From positions 124,001 through 188,000 of the forward strand of contig NCJL01000008.1 of NCBI GenBank assembly GCA_002278935.1: DNA of 64,000 bases. The letters run 5' to 3'. The notes beneath the pieces were generated by a model, which saw only the letters and a program-made list of their open reading frames with translations, did no database searches and was not told where the DNA came from. Shown here in pieces: positions 16,985-26,261 of the stretch. How positions within the stretch are numbered: position 1 is the stretch's first letter; each line of letters begins with the position of its first letter. Source of the DNA: Gallionellales bacterium 39-52-133. Its GTDB lineage: Bacteria; Pseudomonadota; Gammaproteobacteria; Burkholderiales; Gallionellaceae. A program made the position numbers and the translations under genes.

Positions 16985-19165
16985 ATGAAAAATAAATCCA
17001 GCAAACATTCCGATCCGCGCGCCGAAGCACTTTTTCAGGGCCGACTGGACGATCCATTCGCCTATCTCGGCCTGCATCAGGAAAGTGGCAGCCATGTGGT
17101 GCGCGTATACCAGCCCCATGCAACAGCCGTCTGGCTGGAAACTGCTCAGGGCAGAACAGCACTGCAACAAACACATACCAACGGCTTGTTCGAATGGCAT
17201 GGCAATGAAGCCCCGCCACACCCCTACCGTCTGGCAAAAATTGAAAATGGTAATGAACAACTGTTACATGATTGTTACGCTTTTTCACGCAAAATTTCAA
17301 GCTTTGACTTGCATCTTTTCAACGAGGGAAAGTTGCACCAGGGTTACCATGTATTAGGCTCGCATTGCACGCGGCAGGACGGCATACTTGGCATACGTTT
17401 CGCGGTATGGGCGCCCAATGCCCGGCGTGTCAGCGTGGTGGGAGATTTCAATCGCTGGGACGGACGCACGCACCTGATGGCCGCGCACGGCTCCAGCGGT
17501 GTTTGGGAAATATTCATTCCCGATCTCGCCCAGGGTACGCTCTACAAATTCGAAATTCTCAGCGTAAGCGGCGAACTGCTGGTCAAAACAGACCCCTATG
17601 CCAATGCCTTTGAACTTCGCCCCAGCACAGCAAGTCGTGCGGGGGCAGGTATCACCCACGTATGGCAGGATGATCAGTGGCTAGCGCGGCGCAATCAATG
17701 GGACTGGCTGCACCAGCCGCTCAATATTTATGAAATCCATGCCGGCTCCTGGCGGCGCCATCCGGATGGGCGCTTCTACAGCTACCTCGATCTGGCCGAA
17801 TATCTCATCCCCTATTTGCAGGAAATGCATTACACCCATGTGGAACTGATGCCGGTTTCCGAGCACCCTCTGGATGAATCCTGGGGCTACCAGACCACCG
17901 GATACTTTGCCGCCAGCAGCCGCTACGGCACACCCGACGAGCTGTGTTTTTTCATCGACAGTTGCCATCAGGCCGGCATAGGCGTGCTGCTTGACTGGGT
18001 TCCGGCGCATTTTCCTCAGGACAGCTTTGCACTGGCCCGCTTTGACGGAACCGCCCTGTATGAGCACGAAGACCCGCGCCTCGGCTATCACCAGGACTGG
18101 GGCACGCATATCTTCAACTATGGCCGCAACGAGGTAAAAAGCTTCCTGCTTTCCAGCGCGCATTACTGGCTGTCACAGTTCCACTTCGACGGCCTGCGTG
18201 TCGATGCGGTTGCCTCCATGCTCTACCTTGATTACTCGCGCAAGGCAGATGAATGGCTGCCAAACAAATACGGCGGCCGCGAAAATCTCGAAGCCATCGA
18301 ATTCCTGCGCGAGCTCAACATCATGGTGCACCAGGTCTTTCCGGGAGCACTGACCCTGGCCGAAGAATCCACCTCGTGGCCCGGCGTGTCGCGTCCGGTT
18401 TATCTGGGCGGGCTGGGATTCTCGATGAAATGGAACATGGGCTGGATGAACGACACCCTCAGCTTCATGCGCAACGACCCGGTGCATCGCCGCTACGAAC
18501 TGAACCAGCTCACCTTCAGCCAGCTCTATGCCTACACCGAAAACTTCATGCTGCCGTTTTCCCACGATGAAGTTGTGCATGGCAAAGGCTCGCTGCTGGA
18601 CAAAATGCCGGGCGATACCTGGCAAAAGTTTGCCAACCTGCGCTTGCTGCTCACCTACCAGATGACCAGCCCCGGCAAAAAACTCAACTTCATGGGCAAT
18701 GAATTTGGCCAGGGGCGTGAATGGCGCTCCAGCTGGGAACTGGACTGGTGGCAACTGGGGACCGCACAACATCGTGACGTGCAAAACACCGCGCGCGACC
18801 TGAACCGCCTCTACCGCGAATTGCCCGCGCTCTACCAGCTGGAGTTCGAACAGGCAGGCTTTTCCTGGCTGGACTGCCACGATGCGGAACGCACGCTGCT
18901 GTCTTTTCTGCGCCGTGGCAGCAATGGCGAAGTCGCCGTGGTTGCCCTCAACTTCACCCCGGTGCCGCGCAACCGCTACCGCATCGGCCTGCCCTACGAC
19001 TGCTCTTACAAGGAAGCTTTTAACAGCGACTCAACCTATTACGGCGGCAGCAACACCGGCAATGGCTACGGCATACGAGCGGAAGCAATACCGTGGATGG
19101 GCCAGCCATTCTCGGCCGAGATCGAATTGCCGCCGTTGGCAGGCATCATTCTGGTTCCGGCATAA
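16985..19165 (+). CDS. glgB: 1,4-alpha-glucan branching enzyme
   Basis: GH13 enzyme that introduces alpha-1,6 branches into glycogen. At 726 aa it has the N-terminal CBM48 modules (DDPFAYLGLHQESG; RFAVWAPNARRVSVVGDFN) and the catalytic blocks DWVPAHFP, GLRVDAVASMLYLDYSR with the nucleophile Asp, LAEESTSWPGVSRP with the acid/base Glu, and LPFSHDEVVHGK. The C-terminal beta domain ends PPLAGIILVPA. It is divergent from glgC. No Shine-Dalgarno sequence precedes the ATG. With glgC, GH57 and malQ it forms a glycogen locus, but no glycogen synthase (glgA) is in the window. Confidence 0.97.
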   Translation: MKNKSSKHSDPRAEALFQGRLDDPFAYLGLHQESGSHVVRVYQPHATAVWLETAQGRTALQQTHTNGLFEWHGNEAPPHPYRLAKIENGNEQLLHDCYAFSRKISSFDLHLFNEGKLHQGYHVLGSHCTRQDGILGIRFAVWAPNARRVSVVGDFNRWDGRTHLMAAHGSSGVWEIFIPDLAQGTLYKFEILSVSGELLVKTDPYANAFELRPSTASRAGAGITHVWQDDQWLARRNQWDWLHQPLNIYEIHAGSWRRHPDGRFYSYLDLAEYLIPYLQEMHYTHVELMPVSEHPLDESWGYQTTGYFAASSRYGTPDELCFFIDSCHQAGIGVLLDWVPAHFPQDSFALARFDGTALYEHEDPRLGYHQDWGTHIFNYGRNEVKSFLLSSAHYWLSQFHFDGLRVDAVASMLYLDYSRKADEWLPNKYGGRENLEAIEFLRELNIMVHQVFPGALTLAEESTSWPGVSRPVYLGGLGFSMKWNMGWMNDTLSFMRNDPVHRRYELNQLTFSQLYAYTENFMLPFSHDEVVHGKGSLLDKMPGDTWQKFANLRLLLTYQMTSPGKKLNFMGNEFGQGREWRSSWELDWWQLGTAQHRDVQNTARDLNRLYRELPALYQLEFEQAGFSWLDCHDAERTLLSFLRRGSNGEVAVVALNFTPVPRNRYRIGLPYDCSYKEAFNSDSTYYGGSNTGNGYGIRAEAIPWMGQPFSAEIELPPLAGIILVPA

Positions 19166-19240
19166 AGCAATTAGTTCAGGCGAACTGAAAATCCAGTCCG
19201 CACGGCAAGAGCGCAACCGGCACCAACAGCTGAATCATAC

Positions 19241-19771
19241 TCAATAGGGTTTTCTGCCCACCCAGTTTCCCGCCGGCTGGTATTGGCAAACCCACACCTG
19301 CTCCTTGCTGTCCGTGCACACCGCCCTTGCACAGCCAACTTTCTGCGTGCTGCGCCAGACGACCTGGGTGTAATGGCCGCACACTTTTCCGGCAGCACAG
19401 CGATTGTTTGCGTAGTTGTAATCTGCCTGCTCACTGCCCCAACTACTCACCACCTGTGCGGGGGTCACCTTTTGCACTTCTTTGCGGCCGTCAGACCAGT
19501 TCAGCGCACTCGCCCAGTACAGATTTTCACCATAGCCATTCGCTGCGCTATGTTCCATCCTGCACTGGTTTTCCTGTTTCAGCCTGTTCGCCCACGCCTG
19601 CGCTGAAGCCGCCAGCTCGGGCGAATAACTGAGCTTCTCTGCCACGCCCACTTCGGCACGCCATTTGTTGTGCGCAGAAACAAAAGCGGCCGGATCGAAA
19701 TCAGCCGCATACAGATTGATACTTGCCAGCGTTGCCGCCAGAAAAATTGCCTTGCTCAAATGATTCATCAT
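19241..19771 (-). CDS. Secreted CAP-domain (SCP/PR-1-like) protein
   Basis: A 176-aa exported protein: signal peptide MMNHLSKAIFLAATLASINLYAA, then a single CAP domain. Hallmarks are HNKWRAEVGV, SAQAWANRL, GENLYWAS, CGHYTQVVWRSTQKVGCARA and VWVCQYQPAGNWVG, with the His and Glu residues that line the CAP cavity. Cysteines are paired as in plant PR-1 proteins. Bacterial members are mostly uncharacterised; some are linked to envelope or adhesion roles. It converges with glgB and is alone on its strand. Confidence 0.88.
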   Translation of the reverse strand: MMNHLSKAIFLAATLASINLYAADFDPAAFVSAHNKWRAEVGVAEKLSYSPELAASAQAWANRLKQENQCRMEHSAANGYGENLYWASALNWSDGRKEVQKVTPAQVVSSWGSEQADYNYANNRCAAGKVCGHYTQVVWRSTQKVGCARAVCTDSKEQVWVCQYQPAGNWVGRKPY

Positions 19772-20051
19772 GGTTCAGTCGCCGGGTTAGTAGATGGATT
19801 GACGTGGAATCTGTAAATATTCTGGCAGCTTCCAGGATCGCCTGCCATTTTAAAATATTGAATATAATCAATATGTTACAAACAATCAGGAATTACAACG
19901 ATTTTACCGCTCATTACACCGTAATATTTATAAAGATGCTCCTAAAACAAATGTACGGCATAATTAGCCCGCATTCTGGCGCCAAAAAACACACTCAAGC
20001 CCGGATAATTCCATATAACAACATGTATCTAAAGAATATTTAAAATCATTC

Positions 20052-22019
20052 ATGGCCAAGAACACTTACGACGAATCCAGTTTTAAAGTCCTGCGCGGAC
20101 TGGAACCGGTGCGCCAGCGCCCGGGAATGTATACCAACCTCGAGTCGCCCAACCACCTCATCGCCGAGGTGGTGGATAACGCCTGCGACGAAGCGCTGGG
20201 CGGCTATGCCAAACATATATATGTCACTGCGCACACCGATGGCTCGGTGTCCGTGCTCGACGATGGCCGCGGCATCCCCACCGGCATCCACCCCGAAGAA
20301 AAGGTATCCGTGGTGGAAGTCGCCTTTACCGTGCTGCACTCGGGCGGCAAATTTGACAAGGACACCGCGGGCGGCGCGTATAAATTTGCCGGCGGTTTGC
20401 ACGGTGTGGGCGTGGCCGTCACCAATGCGCTGTCGAATAAAGTGGAAGTCACCGTCTACCGCGATGGCAGCGAATACTTCCTGCGCTTTCTGAAAGGCGT
20501 GGCCGAAGAAAAGCTCAAAAAAGTAGGCAGCTGCCCCAAAAACCAGAGCGGCACCATGGTGCGCGCGTGGCCCAATCCCAAATATTTTGACGTACCCAAT
20601 GTCATCCTGCCGCAGCTGGAGCGCTCCTTAAGATCGAAGGCTGTGCTGCTGCCCGGCGTCAGCGTCACGCTGCATTATGAAAAAACCGGCGACACCCGCA
20701 GCTGGTCGTATCCCGACGGTTTGCGCGGCTATCTCACCGAAGCCCTGATCGACGAAGAACTGGCCGTGCCGATTTTCGCACAGGAAAAGTTTGTGCCAGC
20801 CGGCGGCGGTGACAGCGGCTATTCCGAAGGCGAAGGCGCAGCCTGGGCCATCGTGTGGTCTGTCGATGGTCTGGTGATGCGCGAATCCTACGTCAACCTG
20901 ATTCCCACGCTCAATGGCGGCACGCACGATTCCGGCCTAAAAGACGGCGTGTTCAACGCGGTAAAAAACTTTGCCGAGCTGCACGGCCTGCTGCCCAAAG
21001 GCGTGAAGCTGGTGCCGGAAGACGTATTCTCCCGCGCCAGCTACGTGCTCTCCGCCAAGGTGCTCGACCCGCAATTCCAGGGCCAGACCAAGGACAAACT
21101 GGTATCGCGCGACGCGCTGCGTCTGGTGTCGCTGATGGTGAAAGACCCGCTCGATTTATGGCTGAACGAGCATGTCGATTTCGGCAAACGCATCACCGAG
21201 CTGGCAATTCAGCAGGCACAAAGCCGCATGCGCTCCGCGCAAAAAGTGGAGAAGAAAAAGGGTTCGTCTGTTGCCGTGCTGCCGGGCAAGCTCACCGACT
21301 GCAGCTCGAACGACGCCAACCGCACCGAATTATTTTTGGTAGAGGGTGACTCCGCCGGCGGCTCTGCCAAACAGGGCCGCAACAAGGAATTCCAGGCCGT
21401 GCTGCCCTTGCGCGGCAAGGTGCTCAACACCTTTGAAGTGGAGAAAGACCGCCTCTTCGCCAACAATGAAATCCACGATATTTCCGTTGCCATCGGTGTT
21501 GATCCGCACGAGCCCAACGAGAATGTCGATCTTTCCAACATGCGCTACAACGGCATCTACATCATGGCCGACGCCGACGTGGACGGTGCGCATATCTCCA
21601 CGCTGCTGCTCACTTTATTCTTCCGTCATTTCTACAAAGTCATTGAAGCAGGCAAAATCTATCTGGCGCAGCCGCCGCTGTTCCGCGTGGACGTGCCCGC
21701 CAGCGGCAAAAAGCCCATCCGCAAACTGTATGCGCTAAACGAAGGCGAGCTGCTAGCAATCGAAGACCGCCTGCGCCAGGAAAAAGTGCGCGAAGGCAGC
21801 TGGTCGATCTCGCGCTTTAAAGGCCTGGGCGAAATGAATGCCGAGCAGCTGTGGGACACCACCCTCAACCCCGACACACGCCGCGCGCTAAAAGTGAGCG
21901 TGGCAGACAAGCATGCAAAAAATATGGACATGTTCAGGATGCTGATGGGCAAGCACGAAGCCTCTACAAGACGCGCATGGCTGGAATATCACGGGAATGA
22001 AGTGCAGGGTGATGTTTAA
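20052..22019 (+). CDS. parE: DNA topoisomerase IV subunit B
   Basis: ATPase subunit of the enzyme that decatenates sister chromosomes. The 655-aa protein shows the GHKL fold motifs EVVDNACDEALGG, DDGRGIPTGIHPEE and GLHGVGVAVTNALS, and the TOPRIM motif LFLVEGDSAGGSAKQGRNKEFQ plus DADVDGAHISTLLL. I call ParE rather than GyrB because of PLRGKVLNTFEVEKDRLFANNEI, the length well below 800, and parC directly downstream. The two genes are separated by 204 bp that hold a long inverted repeat. No Shine-Dalgarno sequence is evident before the ATG. Confidence 0.95.
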   Translation: MAKNTYDESSFKVLRGLEPVRQRPGMYTNLESPNHLIAEVVDNACDEALGGYAKHIYVTAHTDGSVSVLDDGRGIPTGIHPEEKVSVVEVAFTVLHSGGKFDKDTAGGAYKFAGGLHGVGVAVTNALSNKVEVTVYRDGSEYFLRFLKGVAEEKLKKVGSCPKNQSGTMVRAWPNPKYFDVPNVILPQLERSLRSKAVLLPGVSVTLHYEKTGDTRSWSYPDGLRGYLTEALIDEELAVPIFAQEKFVPAGGGDSGYSEGEGAAWAIVWSVDGLVMRESYVNLIPTLNGGTHDSGLKDGVFNAVKNFAELHGLLPKGVKLVPEDVFSRASYVLSAKVLDPQFQGQTKDKLVSRDALRLVSLMVKDPLDLWLNEHVDFGKRITELAIQQAQSRMRSAQKVEKKKGSSVAVLPGKLTDCSSNDANRTELFLVEGDSAGGSAKQGRNKEFQAVLPLRGKVLNTFEVEKDRLFANNEIHDISVAIGVDPHEPNENVDLSNMRYNGIYIMADADVDGAHISTLLLTLFFRHFYKVIEAGKIYLAQPPLFRVDVPASGKKPIRKLYALNEGELLAIEDRLRQEKVREGSWSISRFKGLGEMNAEQLWDTTLNPDTRRALKVSVADKHAKNMDMFRMLMGKHEASTRRAWLEYHGNEVQGDV

Positions 22020-22060
22020 GTTCGCCTACAAAAAATAGAGCAACGACAAACCTGAAAAGC

Positions 22061-22157
22061 AAATCCCCCCTGGCCCCCCTTTGTCAAAGTGGGGAATGCT
22101 CTCCGATTTGAGCTGGGTAGTTACCCCACTTTTGCAAAGGGGGGCCAGGGGGGATTT
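22061..22157. repeat. Long inverted repeat between parE and parC
   Basis: Two 34-nt arms (22061-22094 and 22124-22157) match at 32 of 34 positions when one is complemented, with a 29-nt loop. Arms begin AAATCCCCCCTGGCCCCCC. Very similar strings are, from memory, common dispersed repeats in unrelated bacteria, so this is likely a MITE-type or REP-type insertion. In RNA it would form a very stable hairpin between the two cistrons and could reduce or set the parE:parC ratio (inference). Confidence 0.7.
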
Positions 22158-22223
22158 AAAAATGACAAAAATTGCTGCAAATTTAAATAGTATTAACACC
22201 ACTAAAAAAGAACTGAGAATCAA

Positions 22224-24623
22224 ATGAGCAAAGATTTCAAAAATGATGGTCAACCCATCCTTTTCCCTGAAGACGACGACACCGTTGTTGAGGCAGAAGT
22301 AGAAACAGATACAGGCGGTTCAGGCAATGGCCCGCGCCAGTTTGCCCCCCTGCCCGCGCTGCCCGATGGCGACGAAGTGCCGATTGCAATGTATGCCGAG
22401 CGCGCCTATCTCGAATACGCCATCTCGGTGGTCAAGGGCCGCGCGCTGCCCGACGTCTGCGACGGTCAAAAACCAGTGCAGCGCCGCATTCTCTACGCGA
22501 TGCGCCAGATGGGGCTTACCAGCACCAGCAAGCATGTGAAATCCGCGCGTGTGGTGGGTGATGTGCTGGGTAAATATCATCCGCACGGCGACTCTTCCGC
22601 CTATGAAGCGATGGTGCGCCTGGCGCAGAGCTTCTCGCTGCGCTACCCGCTGGTGGATGGCCAGGGCAACTTCGGCACGCGCGACGGCGACAATGCGGCG
22701 GCGATGCGCTACACCGAAACACGTTTAACCCCGCTGGCCGAGCTGCTGCTGGCGGAAATCGACATGGGCACGGTGGACTTTGTGCCCAACTACGACGGCG
22801 CTTTCCAGGAACCTTCCATGCTGCCCGCGCGCCTGCCTATGGTGCTGCTCAACGGCGCCTCCGGTATTGCGGTGGGTATGGCGACAGAAATTCCGTCCCA
22901 CAATTTAAAAGAAGTCGCCGAGGCCGCCGTGCAGTTGGTGCGCGATCCCGAGATCAAGGACAAAGCCCTGCTCGACTGCATCAAGGGGCCGGACTTCCCC
23001 TCGGGCGGGCAAATCATTTCTTCCAAACAGGATCTGCGCGACAGCTACATGAGCGGTCGCGGCTCCATCAAAATGCGCGCGCGCTGGAATGTGGAAGAGC
23101 TCGCGCGCGGCCAGTGGCAAGTGGTGGTTTACGAATTGCCGCACGGTGTTTCCACCAAAAAAGTACTGGAAGAAATCGACGAGCTGACCAACCCCAAAGT
23201 CAAAGCCAACAAAAAAAGCCTGAGTGCCGACCAGACCGCCAACAAGCAAATCCTGCTGAGTGTGCTGGATGCCGTCACCGACGAATCCGACAAATCGCAG
23301 GCCGTGCGTCTGGTGTTCCAGCCCAAGTCCTCGCGCCTGTCGGAAGATGATTTAATGAACGTGCTGCTGGCGCACACCAGCCTCGAATCTTCCACCCCGC
23401 TCAACCTCACCATGATCGGCCTCGACGGCCGCCCGCAGCAAAAATCGCTGGCGATGATCTTGCGCGAATGGGTAGCGTTCCGCCTCCACACCGTGCGCCG
23501 CCGCACCGCGCACCGCCTCGACCAGGTCAACGACCGCCTGCATATATTGGCAGGCCGCATGGTGGTGTTTCTTAACCTGGATGAAGTGATCAAACTTATC
23601 CGCGAGTCCGACGAACCCAAGCCCGCGCTGATCGCACGCTTCGATCTTTCCGATCGTCAGGCCGAAGATATTCTGGAAATCCGTCTGCGCCAGCTGGCGC
23701 GCATGGAAGGCATACGCATCGAGAAAGAAATCAAGGCGCTGGAAAAAGAAGGCAAAGAACTCTCGCGTTTACTGGCCAAAGATTCCGCGCTGCGCGAGCA
23801 GGTTGCCAGCGAGATCGATGCCGATGCTGCCGCCTTTGGCGACGCCAGACGCACGCTGATCAAGGAATCACAACGCGCCGTACTGGTTGCCCAGATAATA
23901 GACGACCCCATCACCGTCATCATCTCGAAAAAATTCTGGGCGCGCACCCGCCAGGGCCACGACCTCGACCTGAGCAACCTCAATTTCAAGGACGGCGACG
24001 GCCTGCTCACCAAGTTCGAATGCCGCACCACCGACAACCTCATCATCATCTGCGACAACGGCCGCGTGTGCAGCGTGGCCGCCACCCAGCTGCCCAGCGG
24101 CAAGGGCGACGGCGTGCCGCTCACCACTCTGATCGAAGTCGCCAGCGGTGCCAAAATTATTCACGTGCTGTGCTACAAACCGGAACAAGCCCTGCTCATC
24201 GCCACCAGCGCGGGCTATGGCTTCACCTGCACCGCCGCCGACATGATAGGCCGCACCAAAGCCGGCAAACAATTCATCACCGTGGATAAAGAAGCCATCC
24301 TCGCCCCTGTCCCCTACACCGCCGGCCCGCACACCATCATCGCCTCGGTCTCCGCCGCAGGACGATTGCTGGTCTTCCTGCTGGCCGACATGAAGCACCT
24401 CTCCGGCGGCGGCAAAGGCGTCATCATCATGGGCCTGGCCGAAGGCGACACCCTCGCCGCAACGCAAGTCATCTACCAGCCGGAACTGAAAGTGATCGGC
24501 ATGGTGGGCAGCAAGGAGCAGCAGGTAAAGCTGACCGGGGCTGGGCTACAGGAGTATTTTGGCGCGAGGGCCAGAGGCGGGAAAAATCTGCCGATGAAGA
24601 TGAAGCCGGTGAGGATTGATTAA
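22224..24623 (+). CDS. parC: DNA topoisomerase IV subunit A
   Basis: DNA-cleaving subunit of topoisomerase IV. The 799-aa protein has [22 protein letters not shown], the quinolone-determining segment [15 protein letters not shown] with the usual Ser and Glu, and the catalytic tyrosine in [14 protein letters not shown] (Tyr163). A long helical coiled segment and a C-terminal pinwheel-like domain follow ([24 protein letters not shown]). The N-terminus carries an acidic, low-complexity extension of about 40 residues before [18 protein letters not shown], which accounts for the greater length than E. coli ParC. Confidence 0.95.
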   Translation: MSKDFKNDGQPILFPEDDDTVVEAEVETDTGGSGNGPRQFAPLPALPDGDEVPIAMYAERAYLEYAISVVKGRALPDVCDGQKPVQRRILYAMRQMGLTSTSKHVKSARVVGDVLGKYHPHGDSSAYEAMVRLAQSFSLRYPLVDGQGNFGTRDGDNAAAMRYTETRLTPLAELLLAEIDMGTVDFVPNYDGAFQEPSMLPARLPMVLLNGASGIAVGMATEIPSHNLKEVAEAAVQLVRDPEIKDKALLDCIKGPDFPSGGQIISSKQDLRDSYMSGRGSIKMRARWNVEELARGQWQVVVYELPHGVSTKKVLEEIDELTNPKVKANKKSLSADQTANKQILLSVLDAVTDESDKSQAVRLVFQPKSSRLSEDDLMNVLLAHTSLESSTPLNLTMIGLDGRPQQKSLAMILREWVAFRLHTVRRRTAHRLDQVNDRLHILAGRMVVFLNLDEVIKLIRESDEPKPALIARFDLSDRQAEDILEIRLRQLARMEGIRIEKEIKALEKEGKELSRLLAKDSALREQVASEIDADAAAFGDARRTLIKESQRAVLVAQIIDDPITVIISKKFWARTRQGHDLDLSNLNFKDGDGLLTKFECRTTDNLIIICDNGRVCSVAATQLPSGKGDGVPLTTLIEVASGAKIIHVLCYKPEQALLIATSAGYGFTCTAADMIGRTKAGKQFITVDKEAILAPVPYTAGPHTIIASVSAAGRLLVFLLADMKHLSGGGKGVIIMGLAEGDTLAATQVIYQPELKVIGMVGSKEQQVKLTGAGLQEYFGARARGGKNLPMKMKPVRID

Positions 24624-24635
24624 GCTAGATTTATC

Positions 24636-24675
24636 CCCTCTCCCCGCCTGCGGGGAGAGGGTTAGGGAGAGGGGT
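24636..24675. repeat. Hairpin repeat downstream of parC
   Basis: CTCTCCCCGC-CT-GCGGGGAGAG forms a perfect 10-bp stem, followed by a second complementary purine block (AGGGAGAGGGG). This is a type of GC-rich dispersed hairpin seen in many bacterial genomes. It could help end parC transcripts, although no T-run follows directly. Confidence 0.5.
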
Positions 24676-24745
24676 AATCCGTAAACACAATATCCTTGTC
24701 GATTTTTGTTAAACTGCACAACAGAAACATCAGGAGACATTCATC

Positions 24746-24964
24746 ATGTTAACGACCATAGAAGTGACGATTGATAAAACAGGTCATTTGCACAGCGTTG
24801 AGTCTGGGCAAATCATCAAGCCCGGACGCGCATTACTGACTTGGCTGGAACCTGATACAGCCCACGAACCTGCCTTGCTTGCCGAGGCTGCACTGGCGCA
24901 AGACTGGGTCAATCCAGAAGAGGACGCAGCATGGGCACATTTACCGGCGGGCAAGCCAGTCTAG
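24746..24964 (+). CDS. Small antitoxin-like protein (orphan)
   Basis: A 72-aa acidic protein, MLTTIEVTIDKTGHLHSVE at the start and EEDAAWAHL near the end. I have seen this pattern in short antitoxin-like proteins encoded directly upstream of PIN- or MazF-type toxins, but that memory is not verified here. No such toxin follows: the next genes form an HEPN/MNT pair of a different kind. GGAGACATTCATC precedes the ATG, so it is probably expressed. It may be an orphan antitoxin left after loss of its partner. Confidence 0.5.
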   Translation: MLTTIEVTIDKTGHLHSVESGQIIKPGRALLTWLEPDTAHEPALLAEAALAQDWVNPEEDAAWAHLPAGKPV

Positions 24965-25015
24965 TATCGACCAGGGCACGTTAACTCAGCCAATCCAAGA
25001 TCAAAAGATCAAGCC

Positions 25016-25429
25016 ATGACCCAACAAGACATCCGCTGGCAACAACGCTTTTCCAATTACAAAATGGCCTTGCTGCAGCTGCAAAGTGCGGTTGACTTGA
25101 GCAAGCAGCGCGAGCTCACTGATCTGGAAAAGCAGGGCGTGATACAGGCATTTGAATTTACTCATGAGCTTGCCTGGAATATGTTTAAGGACTATCTGGA
25201 AGATCAGGGCAACCAAAATGTCAAAGGCTCTAAAGACGCCACTCGTGAGGCGTTCAAGGTAGCCCTCATCACCGACGGCGAACAATGGATGTCGATGATA
25301 CAAAGCCGCAACATCTCTTCACATACCTATAACAGACACACTGCAGAGGAACTTGTTGACGTCATCGTGGATCAGTATTTTCCGCTGTTCGAAACACTGA
25401 AGACAGAGATGGAAAAATACTTTCCATGA
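25016..25429 (+). CDS. HEPN toxin-like protein (HI0074/nucleotidyltransferase substrate-binding family)
   Basis: A 137-aa all-helical protein of the HI0074 family, usually annotated as nucleotidyltransferase substrate-binding protein. The HEPN motif Rx4H is present as RNISSH at residues 98-103. This is the active-site motif of HEPN RNases, and in MNT/HEPN modules this protein is the likely toxin. Other family marks are QAFEFTHELAWNMFKDYLE and GSKDATREAF. Its stop overlaps the start of the MNT gene in ATGA, the standard coupled arrangement. It is part of an accessory island that follows parC. Confidence 0.85.
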   Translation: MTQQDIRWQQRFSNYKMALLQLQSAVDLSKQRELTDLEKQGVIQAFEFTHELAWNMFKDYLEDQGNQNVKGSKDATREAFKVALITDGEQWMSMIQSRNISSHTYNRHTAEELVDVIVDQYFPLFETLKTEMEKYFP

Positions 25430-25791
25430 GCACCGCATCTCCATTTGGCTTGCCTCCTACAACGTTGGAAAAACTCAACAGCGTGTTTGCGCAGCACAGC
25501 GCCATCGACTCCGTGCTAATCTACGGCTCGCGTGCAAAAGGCAACTACCGAACGGGCTCCGACATAGACTTATGCATCAAGGGCGGAGATATTTCTTTTA
25601 CAGAGCTCATGCAGATTGAGAACCAGATTGACGATTTGATGCTGCCTTACACCGTGGATTTGTCGCAGTACAAACAGATAAATAACTCTGAATTTATTGC
25701 GCATATTGATCGTGTTGGCGTGGTGTTTTATGCCAAAGACATCAAGAACAAGCCAGCGATTGGTGAAAACTTGACACAAGTTAAAGCATGA
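25426..25791 (+). CDS. Minimal nucleotidyltransferase (MNT) antitoxin
   Basis: A 121-aa MNT protein of the polymerase-beta superfamily. The catalytic motif GSRAKGNYRTGSDIDL gives the pattern GSx10DxD, with Ser35, Asp46 and Asp48; a third acid is likely in YTVDLSQ. In characterised MNT/HEPN systems the MNT protein neutralises the HEPN RNase, in some cases by adding AMP groups to it. The upstream HEPN gene overlaps it by 4 bp. The two key aspartates are intact, so enzymatic antitoxin action is plausible. Confidence 0.87.
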   Translation: MSTASPFGLPPTTLEKLNSVFAQHSAIDSVLIYGSRAKGNYRTGSDIDLCIKGGDISFTELMQIENQIDDLMLPYTVDLSQYKQINNSEFIAHIDRVGVVFYAKDIKNKPAIGENLTQVKA

Positions 25792-25857
25792 GTGCTTGGT
25801 CAAAATAATTCCGAAGCTGCCCCTTTAATTCGCAATTTGACGTTCACCGAAATACAG

Positions 25858-25871
25858 GAATCAAAGGAGTC
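25858..25871 (+). repeat. Left half of a REP-like palindrome interrupted by the IS3 element
   Basis: GAATCAAAGGAGTC. Its partner half is at 27158-27172 (TGACCCCTTTGATTC). Removing the IS and one copy of the GTC duplication joins them into a 29-bp palindrome with one mismatch, centred on GTC-T-GAC. Confidence 0.7.
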
Positions 25872-25931
25872 TGAGGTAACCCGTCTTTTCCGGACACATT
25901 AGAAGGTAGACAATGTGAACGGAGGTGTCAA

Positions 25932-26261
25932 ATGGGTAAGACTATTAAAAACGTGGGTGCTGTCGTCAATCGTCAGCACTTCAGCAAGGAGTTTAAACTA
26001 GAAGCGGTCAGACTGCTGGAGCTTGGGCAGAAGCCTGCAACCCAGCTTGCATTAGAGTTGGGCATTCCACGAAACCGCCTGTACAAATGGCAAACGGACT
26101 TAAATAAGGCTGGTAAAGAACAAGCTTTTCCAGGAACAGGACGCAAGCCCGCTGAGGAACGGAGTGAGAATGAGAGGCTGCGTGCAGAGCTCAAGCGTGT
26201 GACAGAGGAGCGCGACATCCTAAAAAAGGCCGCAGCGTACTTTGCGCGAGAACTGCCGTGA
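25932..26261 (+). CDS. IS3 transposase OrfA
   Basis: A 109-aa DNA-binding OrfA: an N-terminal helix-turn-helix (FSKEFKLEAVRLLELGQKPATQLALELGIPxNRLYKW, residues about 16-53) followed by a leucine-zipper-like helix (RLRAELKRVTEERDILKKAAAYF). The heptamer A AAA AAG at 26222-26228 lies in frame near its 3' end. A -1 shift there opens into OrfB with no intervening stop, giving a fused OrfAB transposase of nearly 400 residues. AACGGAGGTGTCAA precedes the ATG. Confidence 0.9.
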   Translation: MGKTIKNVGAVVNRQHFSKEFKLEAVRLLELGQKPATQLALELGIPRNRLYKWQTDLNKAGKEQAFPGTGRKPAEERSENERLRAELKRVTEERDILKKAAAYFARELP

